Notes: generated by a model not told the origin, from the sequence alone. Positions 1 to 14,539 are shown, counted from the first letter of the stretch. The stretch: DNA of 64,000 nucleotides from Enoplosus armatus (GCF_043641665.1 NC_092190.1:15188048-15252047), one strand, 5' to 3'. Numbers and translations: made by a program.

Positions 1-929
1 GTTTATGACCTACCGTGTTTCTATGAGGTAGACTGTATAGGTTTCCTGCATATTAACCGTGTTCTTCCCTGTTCTCTTCTCTGCCTCCGCCACATTTATC
101 TCCATTTTTCTCAACAGAGCTGTCCCTCTTTCCACCATCTACACAGACACGAAAGAATAGCGTGCAGGGACAAGAAAATAAAAGACAGTTAATGAAAGGT
201 AAAGTAAAACATAAAAGATATGTGACAAATATGGGAGCATCAGAAAAAATTTACACCAGGTGAACAGACAGGTGAGTGGTTCTCAGGCACTAAAAGAACA
301 AAAAATGCAAACTTCCACTCTGATGGACAATAAAGTTGCATTCTATAGTATTCTATTCTACACAGATACAGAGAAGCATGAAACCAGATGAACACATGCT
401 ATTGAAGATACTGTAAAAGTGCTTCTTTACACAGGGTTGTGACAGGCGTGCGCAGGTCACAAGACGAGAACAAGATAATACTGCCACCAACAAAGTATTA
501 AGAAATAGTAGCTTGTGTGTCCGGAAATGGTCTTTTCTCACTAGAAACCACGGTGAGACTGAACTTGAAGGACGCAAAGAGGACCCCAAACCAAAACTTT
601 AGTCTTAGCGTTCAGACTTGCTAGCTTGCAAGCTAACGTCAGGAGTAAAGTTTACAAAGTAGCTTCGGAACACTGTTAGCAAAAGCAACCATAGCTCAGT
701 TGACGTTAGGTAACTTTAACGTTATATTGCAGAGCTAGTCGCTAAATTTAGCTTTAAAGCCGGTAAACGGTCAAAATATTGCTACAGCTTCTTGAAAAGG
801 TGAGTGGAAAACTATCCGATGCTCCGTATGTCACTAACTCCACCTAGCTAACTTAACATTACGTTGGGCCTGTTTGGGAAAGTTTTCAGTAACGTTAGTG
901 ACACCAAGCTTTTAAACACCAAAAATGGT

Positions 930-1053
930 TGTAATAGAGAATAACATAAAGCACGACCGTGTTTATAATGTTGTTTTCGGATTCCGTTGAAGTGATATCG
1001 GTGTTACCGATCACAGCTACTTCTTCGGTACTTCCAGAGTCTGCCATCATCAT
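930..1053 (-). CDS. Candidate first coding exon of a gene running left
   Basis: Three in-frame ATGs at 1053-1045 open MMMADSGSTEEVAVIGNTD, with an acidic, Ser/Thr-rich character typical of N-termini. It lies about 60 bp downstream (on this strand) of a perfect NRF1-type site. The frame stays open to a TAA at about 899, but a donor such as GTAACA after codon 16 may end the exon sooner. I do not recognise the protein. Confidence 0.25.
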
Positions 1054-1059
1054 CTGGCT

Positions 1060-1150
1060 GCTGAAGTGCTGCTGTTGTCAGCTGAGCTGGCAGAGTAGAC
1101 CGTTTCCTCTGCTTTGCGCATGCGCGTTTCAGGCTGAGGCCAGTAATCAG
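1060..1150 (-). promoter_or_regulatory. NRF1-type promoter element, probable housekeeping promoter
   Basis: TGCGCATGCGCG at 1115-1126 fits the NRF1 consensus YGCGCAYGCGCR. NRF1 sites typically sit near starts of housekeeping genes. The surrounding CpGs contrast with AT-rich DNA from 1160 on. A + strand donor-like AAAAG|GTGAGTGG at 795-807 leaves open transcription in the other direction. Confidence 0.4.
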
Positions 1151-2718
1151 TGATCGTAAATGAATGGTATTACATTTAAATTTTCATTAGATCATAAATG
1201 ACTCAACAATGAAAGAATAAAAGAATGAAATAAAAAATAAATGTTACAGTCCACAAGAGTAAAAACAATGTAATATCAGAATAATCTCTGGCTATAGTCT
1301 AAAAGAAAACAATATAATATAATGTAAAATGCAACAATACAGTTAGAAATGACATAAACTGCATAAGTGCAAGCAATCAGACCTTGAATGTGTACTGAAA
1401 ATGTTCCAACATTCCAAATGACCAAGTTTCAATTTGGCACAACAAAATTGTGACTCCCTTATGTTAACATGCAGGTTTTACAAAATGCATGGGATTCACC
1501 AACATGATGATGGTTCAAACTGGGACACATTTGAAGCAGTTCAATTGATGGTTTATGGAAGTTTGAACCCATTACCCTCCCTTGGCATCATTTGCATCTT
1601 CCTTCATCGCCTTCCTTTGGCAAGACTGACATCTACTGGTGGGATTTTGGTTTGGGATTTGTTTATTTCCATTTTGCTCCCTGAGCCCATGCTTTTTGTT
1701 CATATTGTTTATTTTTGGAAACTTTGGGCCCTTGAATGTTTGTGAAATGCCCATTACCAATTGATTCACTTTGCAGAATCTCAAGTGTAAATGTTTTCCC
1801 CACTGAATGATTACCAAGTCGTGTGTTGACACTTACCCAGCCTAAACAGTGATTCTAGATTGATGCATGAACATGCTTTGAGATACCCTTTAAAATGGAG
1901 ATTATGAGGGTTTTGTCATATCAAAAAGTGTTGGGCATTACACCATAAATTTAAGAAATAACGCACATTTCTTCTGACTGTTTATCATTGCTTTCATGGT
2001 GTTGAAAAACGACATTCTGAAAAAGGTGCCTTAAGTGATAAATTTCCTCACTGTGGCAATATCATTTGGTCCCTCTCTCATTGGTTGTAGATGGTTGTGG
2101 GCCCAAATGTGAATGAGAGGGATGCGGTATGCCTCAGGCTAGTAAACAGCACAGAAACACGGCCTTTTAGTTCCTGTGGTCACGCTGTTGTGCAGCGTTT
2201 AATGTTTAAAGAGAAGGGTGGGGCAGCATTTAGTAAGGAAGCATTTTATATAGATGCCACTGGGCATGGAGTGGGGTGTTGGAGTGTTGTGGGATGTGGG
2301 GTGTATGAAAAAGAGAAGGGAGAGGCAAATAAATGCATACCAGGGGAGAAAAGGTATTAAGGTGAGATGAATTAACATAATGATCCATTGTAAAATGATC
2401 AATGACACAGATGCAGCAGGTATTGCTGGATGGATGGAGTGATGGTGGGATGCGGTTTCGGACTGCAGCGTGTCAGGAAACCCAAAGCCTGCGCTGTGAC
2501 CAGCCGTAGTCACAGCAACAGCATAGTTACCATTCTTTCCTGCCACTGACCTCAAACCAGCCACCACCACTTCCTGTCCGCACACACGGGCACGCAGAAA
2601 TACACATGTGCACACACACTTCTGTCCCTATTTGGATGACTGTAATCAGCCATTTAACAACTTTTTAGAGCCCTCTGACCAACGTTCTTGAACACTAAGC
2701 TACAATAAGCTATGTACA

Positions 2719-2742
2719 GTGTGTGTGTGTGTGTGTGTGTGT
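2719..2742. repeat. (GT)n microsatellite
   Basis: Uninterrupted GT run of about 24 bp in AT-rich non-coding DNA. Confidence 0.95.
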
Positions 2743-3998
2743 CTGTGTCTTCCTGTCTTGTCTATATTTGGAAGTTCTGACCTAAAGCTGCTGAGTGACT
2801 ATAATTCAGATGGGTATGTGTGTAGACTCTTATATACTGAGTCATGATATTCATGTCAAAATGCCTGGAGACAAACAAGAAAATATATTGTTGTTGATAA
2901 AACTGATCAACTGGATATTTTACATGCCAAAAGGCAATTCTAAAAATAGCAAATAAATGAGTATTACAAATGATTTTCACACATATTATTTTAATGTTTT
3001 TTTTTTTTCAGGCTTGTTGTCTGAAAAATCTTTCCGTTCACTGCTTTATTTGACTGGTATCTGTTGTTCAAATTAATCACGTAGTTCCTGTGTACATTCA
3101 TTGGTAAAGAGAAAATGATTCATCTGTCTGTTGAAGTTTGACTGTTGAACAGCAGAGGGTAGCAAAAATCCAATAATGTTGATGCACAGCTACCTGTGGT
3201 GCATCAATATGACAATCAGAATCAGTATTCACAGCACCACAGGGGTTGGGCACACTGTAGTATGAGGATGAATGAGCATAATAGGTCTTCAAAGTAGACA
3301 TTTTGACTCGTCATAGCAGGAAAAACACAGACGTCACTAATAACATTTGCGATGACTCCGTTCTATTCAAGTGTCCCAGTATGCCATGACAGTGAACCAG
3401 CATGCACATTGAAATATTGGTTAGGTTGTCAAACTATTACACTATTAACATGCATGTTTAACATGATTATTAATGCGTGAACATTAACTATGTATAAATG
3501 TGGATTTTAGTGTATACATAGATATTCCGCACACTCATCTGGGTTCACTGTTAATATGCTGTCCTAGAGTGGTGGATGTACACAAGTATTGCAGTATTAG
3601 TGAGTATTATTAAGATTAAACAAGTGAGCATACTGTAATAAGGGCGTATGTTAGTTTACTACAAGTTAGTTTTACAATTTAGTATTTGAAAAAGAAAAAT
3701 TGCAAAAACCATTTATATTTATTTGGTTAGGGTTTGAGCTGATTATCGCTGATTAGCACGTCTCAGGGGCCAATGTCAAAACTAAACAACTGTATTCATG
3801 CCTTCTCTTTGTGACCAATCTACCTGTCATGTAAAGTTATTTGTGTTTGGTGGGTTTTTTGAGATTTTAATGTTTTGTATAGTTTTTACATATACACTTG
3901 CCATTGTTTTAGATACATTCATATATGTGATTTTTTATCAGATATTGGATTCATAGGAAGTTTTATTTTAGAAAGTTGTACTTTATGTGCATGTTTAT

Positions 3999-4032
3999 GT
4001 GTGTGTGTGTGTGTGTACGTGTGTGTGTGTGT
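3999..4032. repeat. (GT)n microsatellite, interrupted once
   Basis: GT run broken by one TACG. It creates a Cys-Val ORF that is not real. Confidence 0.95.
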
Positions 4033-4925
4033 ACACGCTGTATACAAGGCTGGTCACGAAGGTCATAAAGAGGAAGTCCTTGCGGTCAGTAGAAAGGAAC
4101 ACATGTTTCGCTTCATGTCATAGTCGCCGTCCTTCATTTTCCTCTCCTTCATCCGTCTATTCTTGACTTTGACAGTGGTGGAAAACTCATGCAGTGTGTC
4201 CAGTGGACCTGTATTTGTGTGGGTGAGCCTGTATAGTATATGCATGTATGCCATAATGAAGTGAATCCTTGTTGGTACTGTATTATGTTGATGGTAAATA
4301 TAGTACAGTCACGCTTGCTGTAGGCCTTCTGCACTTGGGATTACCTACAATTAAAGAAAACATTTAGATTCTTTTTAAAATGATGTTGTTCAAATAATCT
4401 CCACATAACCTCTATTTTAACAGTTCTAACTTTTTTTACTATGTGACCCTTATTAAGTTTAAGTGATCAAATTTTAGTTTACACAAACTGACCCCAGTCT
4501 AACCTCCACCAACATCCAGATCAATTAACAAATTATATTTCAAATTAATAGTTGATAGCTTTTCATATTTCTACGCTTATAGCAGCATTGCAAGTGTGTG
4601 GTGAGTTAATGCTTATTGCTATCCATTTCCAACTGAGACATAAGAGGGCAGATCATATATCTTTTTAATTTTTACGAGCTTTACTTCTGTTTAAATTCTT
4701 GTGCCAAATCAACATTGGTATGAAAATAATTTTTTCCCCTTTTTTCTCATTTCCCCTGCACGTTTAAAAATGTCCTCCGGCTTTCTCTCTCCCATCCATC
4801 ACCAGGGTGTTGACAAATTAAGACGTGCAAGTCTCATTGAACGCTTCTCTGCATGACTGATGCTGCTTTCCAACAAGCTCACACACTTGCATGTGTACGC
4901 ATTTACTGTATATGGGCACTTAGTC

Positions 4926-4950
4926 TCACACACACACACACACACACACA
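4926..4950. repeat. (CA)n microsatellite
   Basis: CA run followed by imperfect CATACA units. Confidence 0.95.
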
Positions 4951-5918
4951 TGCATACACACATACAGAGTGTGAGCAATGCAGTATAATAAGCAGCGTGG
5001 CAGCGATGTGGTCAGCTTTGCCCCATGTGCAATCGTTGAGAAGCCACATGAAGGCTTCTGGGTATTAAAGGACAAGCCTTGGTTGGCTGGGAGGGAATCT
5101 GTCATGCAACAAGAAAACTGTGTTTTTCACCCTTTTTTCCCTCTTTCATTTCTTCTCAATCCTTTTTTTTCTTTACCCCTCTTCCCAAGTTCTGTCTTTC
5201 ACCAAATTCTCTCTCTCTCTGCCCACTTTTTTTCTCCTTCTTCATTTCTTTCATTCTGTGGCATATTAGACGCAGTTGTAATACTCTCCAGCTTAAAATG
5301 CTTAGACCACTGGAATGTTCCGTCAAAGAGGTGGGCGGACCCGGGGGGCGGGACAGACCAGCATAACCAATTAAGGAGGAGATTGAGGTAAGACGGACAG
5401 CTTCTAAATGGTGTAATAACAACCTACTAAAATGTAATTACAATGCAATAGCAATAGACACTTCTAATGACAGGATGTATATGCCAACGTGATTTCCTAA
5501 TTATGGCCTTGGCATAATGGGTGACTGTTAACATGGCGTGGAGATTATAGAGAGGTGTCTGAATGCAGAAATACAACCACAGGGACTTGTAACAGTGTTG
5601 AAGGGCATAATGGCCATTCAGAATTCCGGCCAAGTATTGATTACAACACGTAAGTTAATGTGTTTGAGAGGGAGCCTGAGAGTGAATGACTTAGTTAGTG
5701 TGAACTTGAGTGAGTAATTTAATTAGATTATTTATCCATTGAGCCACATATCCATTTGCCCATTCAGTCCATTTATTTGTCCAACAAGACTCTATCTGGA
5801 TATTGATGTAGGTTTTTGCTTTTTGTTTGACCTATTCTTCTGTTGGTCCAATTTCATTCCTCACAAAGTGCTCATGTCCATCTACTGTCCGTCTGTCTTT
5901 CAGTTTGCCCATATGCTG

Positions 5919-5980
5919 CCATCCATCTATCCATCTGTCCATCCATCCATCCATCTCCATCCCTCCATCCATCCTTCCAT
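5919..5980. repeat. Imperfect (CATC)n tetranucleotide repeat
   Basis: CCATCCATCTATCCATCTGT-type units with CTCC and CTTC slips. ATCC/GGAT repeats are frequent in teleost retroposon tails, and a second set is at 53572-53601. Confidence 0.9.
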
Positions 5981-6512
5981 CTCTAACAAGAGGAGTGGAT
6001 GGTGGCGTCCATTATTACAGAGCATCCCAGAATAGACTCTCGTTTTATTACAAGTCCCTCTGGTCGCCGTGGCTACCCAAATTACAGGCCAGGCTTCTCA
6101 CACATAAAAAAGGTTGCGCTGCCGAAAACCAGCCACCTCAATAAAGGATGGATTAGAAAATCCTTTGCTTTTTTCCCTTCCTTTCCTTTTTGAAAGGTTT
6201 TCTGTACATTTTTTTCCCTCTGGTGTTTTGTTTTATGTTGGGGTGCAGCGGTCTTCTTCAGTGGTTTTGCTCCCCGACCCTGCGGCGGGAAAATACGCTC
6301 ACTTGTGGGTTTCTGGGAAGGCAGCGGTGGACGAAACATCTGCTGGGAGCAAGATGTATGTAAGTGTGTGTGTGTGAGCATGTGCATGTAGGGACACTGC
6401 CCTGGCATCCTGTTCAAGTTTACAGATCTGTTTGAGTGATAGCAAAATAGTAGGAGATGGTGAGAAAAATATTCACTATAAACAGTGTTTTATAGTTTTG
6501 TAAGACAACTTT

Positions 6513-6713
6513 AAAGGTGCAATGTAACGTTTGGTTCTTTAATAATATGTTATCTTGTAAAAAGTGCAGAAAGGTACACCGCTTGCAGAAAATATCTTTC
6601 AAGAGAATTCTACATTTCACTTATTATTTATAAGTTTAGATCACAGATACAGGATTTAAGGAATATCCCTGAGTTTACTATCTTTGGTGTATCGACCAAA
6701 CATTACAAATTGT
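6513..6713. mobile_element. Possible small MITE with short terminal inverted repeats
   Basis: TGTAACGTTTGGT near 6523-6535 pairs with the complement of ACCAAACATTACA near 6694-6706 (12 of 13 positions). The interior of about 160 bp is AT-rich with no ORF. The length of the termini is marginal, so this is tentative. Confidence 0.3.
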
Positions 6714-9104
6714 ATGTTAAGTGTTCACATTTTCAATGATTAGCAGCTCCGTTCACATGAGGTAGTTCCACTTTTTGAGCTTGCAGTAAAAGTTAAAGTT
6801 AGCATGCCTAAGATTCAAAGCTTCATTGATATAGAGCTGACAAACAGGAGACAAGATAAGGTGCAATGTGAGTACTGTCAGATGTTTATAAAATGTTAAA
6901 TGAATATGCTCATGTGGCAAGCTGGCTTTTGTTATGTTGCATCAACAAATACTAGATAGCTAGCTTATGTGGCTGTCATTAGCTACATCACACATACCTG
7001 TGCGATAAATACTGTGCATCGATATTGAGTTTTTCATAGTGAAAATATTCCTCTCATATAACTCTCAAATGCCGCACCCATGTTTTGAATTAGTTCAGAG
7101 CACATGGTGGGTAATTCAGGGGCGCTGGGAATGTGCAGTATAACATATACACAGAGCTGGGGAGGCTTTATCTTTTTAAAAAGCTTTCAAATCTCAGAGT
7201 GTCGAGTACCGATCCCAGTAAACTGATCCCAGTAAAGCCTGTTACTGGCAGTAGCACTTGATAAAGTATTGTAGGGTAAATCATGATCATAATAATCAGG
7301 ATATTATGTATTAAAACAATGGATGTGATTTCAACCTAATTCGTCACAAGCGGATGATATTCCATTTTACTTGTCTTCAACACATCTTTGAATCTTTGAC
7401 TATCAATATGAAATTGTTGCTTCAAAACAGTAACAAAGACCTCCATGTTATAGTCTGAGTTTCTGGCCTGGGCATAAATGCTTTTAAGTACATTTTGACA
7501 GGTTTGGATGAGCAAAAGCATCTATTTGGAAAAAAGGGGACTTCAGACTCTTTTCAATTCTTTACACTGAATCTGTTTGGTTCTCTTTTTCTCTTCATTG
7601 TCGTTAAGTGTGCTAAAATATTGTCTTCAGTAATTTCAAAATGAGTAATTTTGAGGTTCAGCTTTATAAAGCAGCACCTTTATGACAGATCTAAGGGTTT
7701 CCAGGTACTTGTCTTACTGCAGATGTTTTTGTGACGGCTTTGCTATCCTTGCTACCTACCTTCCCTGTAGGCTATATATTGATATATATTACTATATTAT
7801 GATTTGTTTCCATGTTCCCAGACTAGATTGCCTGTAAAGTGCCTTTTTGTTCTGTGTGACGTTATTGTTAGTATGCTGCTGTCTCTAGATCTATTTGATC
7901 TACTTGGCTTGTCATGGCCTGAATCATCCTCCACCAATGATTCAGAAGCAGTGTTTCTTTGATTGAAAACGTTACCAGCTGAAATATTGTTCCTGGTGGT
8001 TCACCAAAAAATGTTTAATGACGATGTGTATAGTAATAGATACTGTGTATAGTACGATAACACCCTAGCTGGTGTAATGAACAATGATGCAGTCATCTCC
8101 ATGGCAACAGGTTGTGGTCATGTCTTGGGAGAGAAAGATTACAGAGATTCGAAGGAAGAAATTAAAGCTGCAGACTAGAACTTTTTGATGGAAAGAGGAA
8201 AGATGGGGGGTTGGAGAGATCTATCACCAATAAAAGAGGATATTTATGGCAGTTTCTTTCACATCCTCTGCCTTTAAAACCAAAAGGAGAAATATAGCCC
8301 TGGATGCAGCCTCATTAAACAATATGAGGGCTCTTTATCATGTGGCAACCCACCGGAAGTAGGGCTGCGACCCATCTTGGGTTCCGACCCATCGTTTAAG
8401 AAGCAAGGTTTTACGGGAAGTGTGAATGTGGTGTGCAATGAAAGGATGGGATGAGGTGTGTGTGTGTGGATGTCTGTTTGTGTGTGTGTCTGCAGTGCAC
8501 GCTATTATTATGTTGCTGCGGTTGTAATGATGTAAGATGCTCGCAAGGGAGTAAACAAGAGCAGCACGCTATCTACAAACAACATATGAAAACATCATGT
8601 TACTGTGAAATCTTTGTAGTCAAGAGATAAAAGGTGATACAATATGTAGATTTCAGACCCCATTTGTAAGATTTTAGGTGTTTGGGGGACTAAATTATAT
8701 TGAACCAAGTACAATTACAAATATGTTTTCGATATGCTGTAGACATTTCACTGAAACGTCCGTTGTACAATAAATAATACTTTTGCGACTCTGTTTCACA
8801 TATAGACAAATTCACTCTCACATCCTCAGGGAATTAATAATTTACAGTTAAAGGAGTTTTTATTGAAAATAAACACTGTTTTGTCTACATATAGCATTTT
8901 TGGTGTGTATCTGTAGGGGCTAGCAAATATGTTGGATGCATTCAAATATTTTGAAAGCTGCATTCTTCTTCTCCACTGCACACATGATTGGACATTGCCA
9001 TTTTATGGCACTTCCAGCAATTGTTGATGTTTGGAATAGCAGTAAACAGGGGGGCACTATATAGCTGTTCTTGCTTTTCAATTCAATAGTTTTTAGCCAT
9101 GCTA

Positions 9105-9600
9105 GTGGTGTGGCACTAGAGAGGTCTGTCAGTATAGATTGGTCCAGACTGAAATATCTCTACAACTATTTGATGCATTGCCATTCAATTTTATACAGAC
9201 ATTCATGGTCTCCAGAGGATGAAGCCTACTGACTTTGGGGATCCTCTGACTTTTCCTCTTGCGCCACCATGAGGTTCACATTAGTGTTTGTGAAATGTCT
9301 AGACAACTATTGAATGGATTGACATTTGGTACATATATCCAGGGTGCCCAGAGAATGAATCCTCATTACTTTAATCATCCCCTGACTTTTCATCTACTGT
9401 AGCGCTATAACTATATAACTAATAACTATACCTCTTCACCTAACTATACCATTGGCATGTAAAAATAGTCACTGTGAGCATGTTAGCATGCTCAAGTTAG
9501 TATGTAGCTTAAAGCTCTTCTGTGCTTAAGTACAGCCTCACAGAGCTACTAGAATGGCTGTAGACTCTTGGTCTTGGGTTTTATTGTTGAACCTGATGAA
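9105..9600 (+). repeat. Dispersed repeat family, copy A
   Basis: Contains two tandem versions of a roughly 130-bp unit (ACTATTGAATGGATTGACAT, TTGGTACA..., CCCAGAGAATGAATCC, CCCCTGACTTTTC) followed by GTTAGCATGC words. It matches copy B at 37280-37740, and copy C at 56905-57165 in reverse. Typical of non-autonomous repeats of teleost genomes; class not determined. Confidence 0.75.
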
Positions 9601-10599
9601 CTGTGTGTCACAGTGGTCATGGCATAAAGATCACGCATCAGATTGCACTTGAAAAAACACTATTAGATACTTAGTTACTAGAATATGACATTGTATCATA
9701 GCTAGCCATCCTACACACACCTTATTAGAGTACAGTGTGTAGGATTATATGTATGCTGACTTTCATCTTTGAAGGTTTGAAGGTATTCACTTACATATTG
9801 ACCTGAAGCTGGCAGACGTGGCAGAGCCTCACCAGGGAAGACACCAAGTTTCTGCTGATGTCTAGGGATTGTAGATGTCAGGTGGTCTTTGACTTTACCT
9901 TTGCCTGTGTGTTGCAACTTATCCAACTGTCTAACTCTCTATAAGATTTAGCTGATGTGGATGTAAACACCCTCAAAGCTGAAAGTCAGCATGTGTTACA
10001 AAATAATGTCAACTCAAAGGAGCTTTCACCCACATCGCATGGTCTTCATCTGTCTTTGAATCAAGGCAGGGGTTAAAATCTACTCACCCACGACCACTTT
10101 AATATCAACATTGTTCTGTATGTACAGTAGGTCATATGATGACACCTGGCCCAGCTTGATTCCCTGATGGATCTTTCCCAGGTGATGAAGACTGTGAGAT
10201 GCGGTTGACAGCTCAGAACAAAGCTAGTAAGTTGACCTTTGAGTTAAGGTCACACATGCTGCCTCCAAGGTCAAGAATGAACTTCCATGCTCAAGCCATG
10301 AAATCGTTCATCACTGTTTCATTTCAAATCTAGTGTGCTAGAATACACAGACATTTGTCAAGCTCCAAATACGTACACACTGCTCTGTGTATTTTAATAT
10401 ATGTCTGTGAAAGTTGAAGAAGTAATTATTTACATCAATTCATAACAACATTTTAAATCCTCCCTGGCTGACTGATTGATCACGTTACATATTGCATTCA
10501 TGTCAAAGTAAGAAACCTTATTTAATAAAAATCCAGAAATGTTCTTTTCCTGCTAAAATTAAAGAGTGAGACACATGCTCTTTCTCTCTTATTGCCTTA

Positions 10600-10648
10600 C
10601 CCCCCCCCCCCCCCCCCCCACCCCCCTCACCCCCCACCCCCCTCCACC
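10600..10648. repeat. Poly(C) tract
   Basis: About 19 uninterrupted C followed by C-runs broken by A or T. Length is likely to be unstable in assemblies. Confidence 0.95.
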
Positions 10649-10883
10649 CTTCTGCCTTGTCAATCAGTAGAAGGAGGAAAAAGTCATTAAATCTCTCTGT
10701 TGGCCATATATGTAATTACAGTCTGCCTGTATGTTGCTAAATACGCCCCGGCGCTAGTCTGGTCTCCCTGGTCATGTTTTTTCCTCCCACCGGCCGTGTT
10801 TAAAGGCCTTATAATTGGCAGAGGCAGCGTGTCAGGATTAGAAGCTGCTGGTTTGAAACCCCGACCCCCCGTTTCCCCTGCCA

Positions 10884-10912
10884 CCCCCCCCCCCCACACA
10901 CACACACACACA
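10884..10912. repeat. Poly(C) followed by (CA)n
   Basis: C run passing directly into CA dinucleotides. The same arrangement recurs at 27590-27616. Confidence 0.95.
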
Positions 10913-13900
10913 TAAGCAGACAACCGCAACCTTAAGCCCTAAACTCCCTCTTAGCCCTCTTCATTCTCCCTGTATTACATGTGTTGGGATTAAAAAGGGA
11001 ATATCATTAAAGTCTAATAAATGCATTATTTTAGTCCTATAGGTACAGATAGTTCACTGTTGAGTATAGGTGTTATTGAAAAATAGTTACATTTTACTAT
11101 TTCCCTTAGTTTTTAATGTAACTGTTTACTCTACATTGACGTCACCACATTCTCAGCAGTTATCAATCAAAATAACTTGCCTGCTTTATTTTTGAAATAC
11201 TCCTACTTACCTTGCCTCCATAACGTCATCATCCATGGTTTTCCTACCAACTGCTGTATGGGTACATAGACCATAGACCCATACACCCTTACTTCTCCCC
11301 ATGTAGTGTTACATTATATATGAAAGCTATCATGGATCACATTGTTAGCCTCGTTAAGGGTTTTTACAAGTGTTAATTAAGTCGGTGTATATTTTACTGG
11401 TGCCTGCAGGACGCCTGTGGTCAGTTGTCTACCTCTCTCATCTCACACTACAGTCCTCTTATTCAGAACACCACTCTCCAAGTAGGCAGTCCCTGCAAAA
11501 AAAAAGAAAGAAGAAGACACATTTGGCAAATGTTTTTTTCATCTTTTAGAGATACCAAACTCAGTATTTAAGTTGGTCAATATTTACACCCTGAAGCTAG
11601 CATTTTGCAGTGCAGTGAAATAATCTGACTTTTAAACCTTTAATGTGTTTGGATGTAGCATAAACCTGCTGTGGCATTTCTCTCTCTTTTTTTTTTTTTT
11701 TTTTACAGTGCTACAGGGCTACCCCTGTCTCACTGGCAGTAGTAAAACCCTTGTGGGTTCAGACAAATGAAGGTTGTTTGGGCCATCAAAGCATTTAAAG
11801 TTGAAATGATGGAGCTGATGGTCAGTGATGTCAGCAAAGATGTTGACTTTGTCTGAGTCAGAGCAGTTTCTGGTCAGTAGAGCCCCTAATTTCTCGGTCT
11901 GTCCGTCGCTGTCTCCCTGTTTCTGTCTCTCTTTTAACCTCTCTTACTCTCACATCATCTCACTCTGTTCTCTCTCACACATCTAAAAACTGCTGCCCTC
12001 TCATCCAGGTCAGTGTGCTGTCCTGAGCCAAAAGTGTATGCATTCACAAATCTTAAATGCGCTTTACATGAAACTATGCGCTGAATTATATGCATTAAAT
12101 GTATATTATTGAGTGATTTGCGTCTACCACAGGCTCAGTTTCCATCAGTAACAAGGGGTAACATTCTGTTTTCTGTTTTTCTTTTGCTTCTCTCTTTCTT
12201 TTGAAAATAAACATTGTAAATGAGCAATTATTTACTCATTCATGATTGATTTACTACCTTGGAAAGTAATGGGTTACACTCTTGTTTCCAGAAATTTTTG
12301 AAAGACTTGCAATCTTAATTCAAAACATGACAAAATTAATCTAAATAATAGGCAGGCTACACCAGGAGGATGTTTCTTTTTGAATTGTAACGGAAATGTT
12401 AAAAGTTCATATTATTGACCCCTGTCATGAACTACGAGGCTTCGCGGTTCACTGCAGCAGCTATGCTAATTCCTTTCTCCTTTTTGGGCAACTGGTTGTC
12501 TGGTTCCCAAGGTTTCTTAGAACTATGCTATATTTATGCTGCAATAAACTCAGTTTTTGGTTGCTATTTAAAGTAACATTAAAACACAAGGAAATCTATC
12601 ACTTCCAGGTGTCAGCATGATAAAAATCTAATATGCTACAGATTAGTTAATAAACTGCAAGATGGATATTTTGTTCATTGACAATATCATCTTAATGCTG
12701 AGATGCTTGATGAAAATGGAGTGCAGATGTTGTTGCTGGGGACTGGAGGCTGGTTGAGGTATAATTATGGTAAGGTAAAATGAGGCTGTCGATGGTGAAT
12801 GAAGTCAAATGAAGACGTTGTTGACTGGGGTGTTATTTTCAGTGAGGCCTGACATGTTTTTTGAACAGAATCCGGTACATGTATGAACACCAGACATTTC
12901 ACATGTTCATTTATGAATGCACACTGAGAGAAAAGATGATGAGTGACCTGGGCAAAACCTTTTAATGAAATAATCCTTGCTAATGCTCTCAGCAGTGGAC
13001 AAACATTTTTCAACTACTAGCTCAGGCAGGGTTTGTGGAGAGTTTTAGAGATCATCAATAGCCCAGAGTTGCCTCAGCTCATGGAACGAAGGAAGTCAGA
13101 GGATAACACTGTTTTCTCTATTCTACACATACACATGCATATATGAGGGAAATCCATCAGATGTTTTCATCACCTCTATACACACTTGTAAATGCATACA
13201 CAGGTCATGTATGTTCCACTCCTTTACCGCTGGTTCACTGAGTAAACATGCAGCATGCACGCAGTTAACAAGTCAACACATCTAGCTAACCCCAACAATC
13301 TCCCATCAGTAAATTCATTCATGAGTCAGCTACAGCTTCCTCTGTAACACAGATGAAGAGTTTGATTAAAGTGGAGCTCTTAGTAGAGACGTCCTTTAAG
13401 AAAGTGCCCTGGGTTAGCATAGCAACAACTGAAGTCATGATGAAAAATTCTATGTTGTACCCTACCTGTTTCATTTACCTCCTTGTGGTGAAATACTTTA
13501 TTTGTGCCTCCAGAACATTTATTTCCCTTTCAGTCTGACCATATGATAAAACTAATCTGTAACATATTTAGAAAGTGTGTAGTCTGTTGTCACATTGAAG
13601 GAACTTTTGGTACTTTTAACTACTCTGTGCTACTGACACAGGTTAGTCAGTGATTAAACATTACAAACATTTGACAACAAGACTTCCATGCGGGATCAAC
13701 TTCCAGTGACCACTTTGAAGAACTTGAACTGCGGATAAAACGTAGAAGCGAGAGTTTTGCATACATAGTGTATTGTTAGAAAAACCTGTATTAACATACA
13801 ATACGCCAACAAGAATCAATGTGTTTATGTGAACAGCACTAAAATGTATTTAATATGGAGTTCTTCTTCAACACTGGCTCAGTGTGTCTTCATTAACTTA

Positions 13901-14539
13901 TTTTTCAGCTTCATGTTAAGAGGCCTTGCTAATGTCTCTGTGGCCTTTTCACCCCCGTTGCCATGTTCTAGATGGCACGTAGTCTCTTGCTGCTGTTTTG
14001 AATGGACATTATAAAAACCATTGTAACCATGTGAACAATAGCAAAGTATCTAAAAGGGCCTCTGAATGGGAATGTCTTCATTCAATAAACAGCTGAACAA
14101 TAAAGCACCATGTAATTTCCCTAGTTTCTGTTTCCACAGAATAAATATTTCTCTGTCTTTGCACAAGTGAGTCTGTGGGTGGGACTGGTGGTGCCAATGA
14201 AAGAATCTTTAATTTTTTAAAGTTTATTTTCCCTTTTGTGTTTCTTCATTTTGAGCTTTTTCCGCACTGTTTTGTAGCAGCAGTGGTATGGATGTTATCA
14301 GATATTTTCATTTTTCATTGAAAGCTCTCACTAATTTTTACTTTCCCAGTTCCTTACTGTGTGCCAGCCCTTTCTGTTCTCAACCCTTTCTGTTTCTCAT
14401 CTCTCTCTCAGTGCATCAACTGGATTTCCTCTTTTTTCATCTACTATACATCTCTGTTAAATGCCTGTCCCTCAGTCTTTCCACTTGTTCTCTGTTACTC
14501 TACATAACCCCCCCTCTCCACCCTGCCCAAAGGCCAACG

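Noticed and set aside
2199..2615. 138-residue minus-strand ORF
   Set aside because: No recognisable domain, no splice or promoter context; length is within chance for a 64-kb window.
10600..10648. Functional G-quadruplex promoter element
   Set aside because: Poly(C) is long enough, but no gene start lies nearby and homopolymer length is assembly-sensitive.
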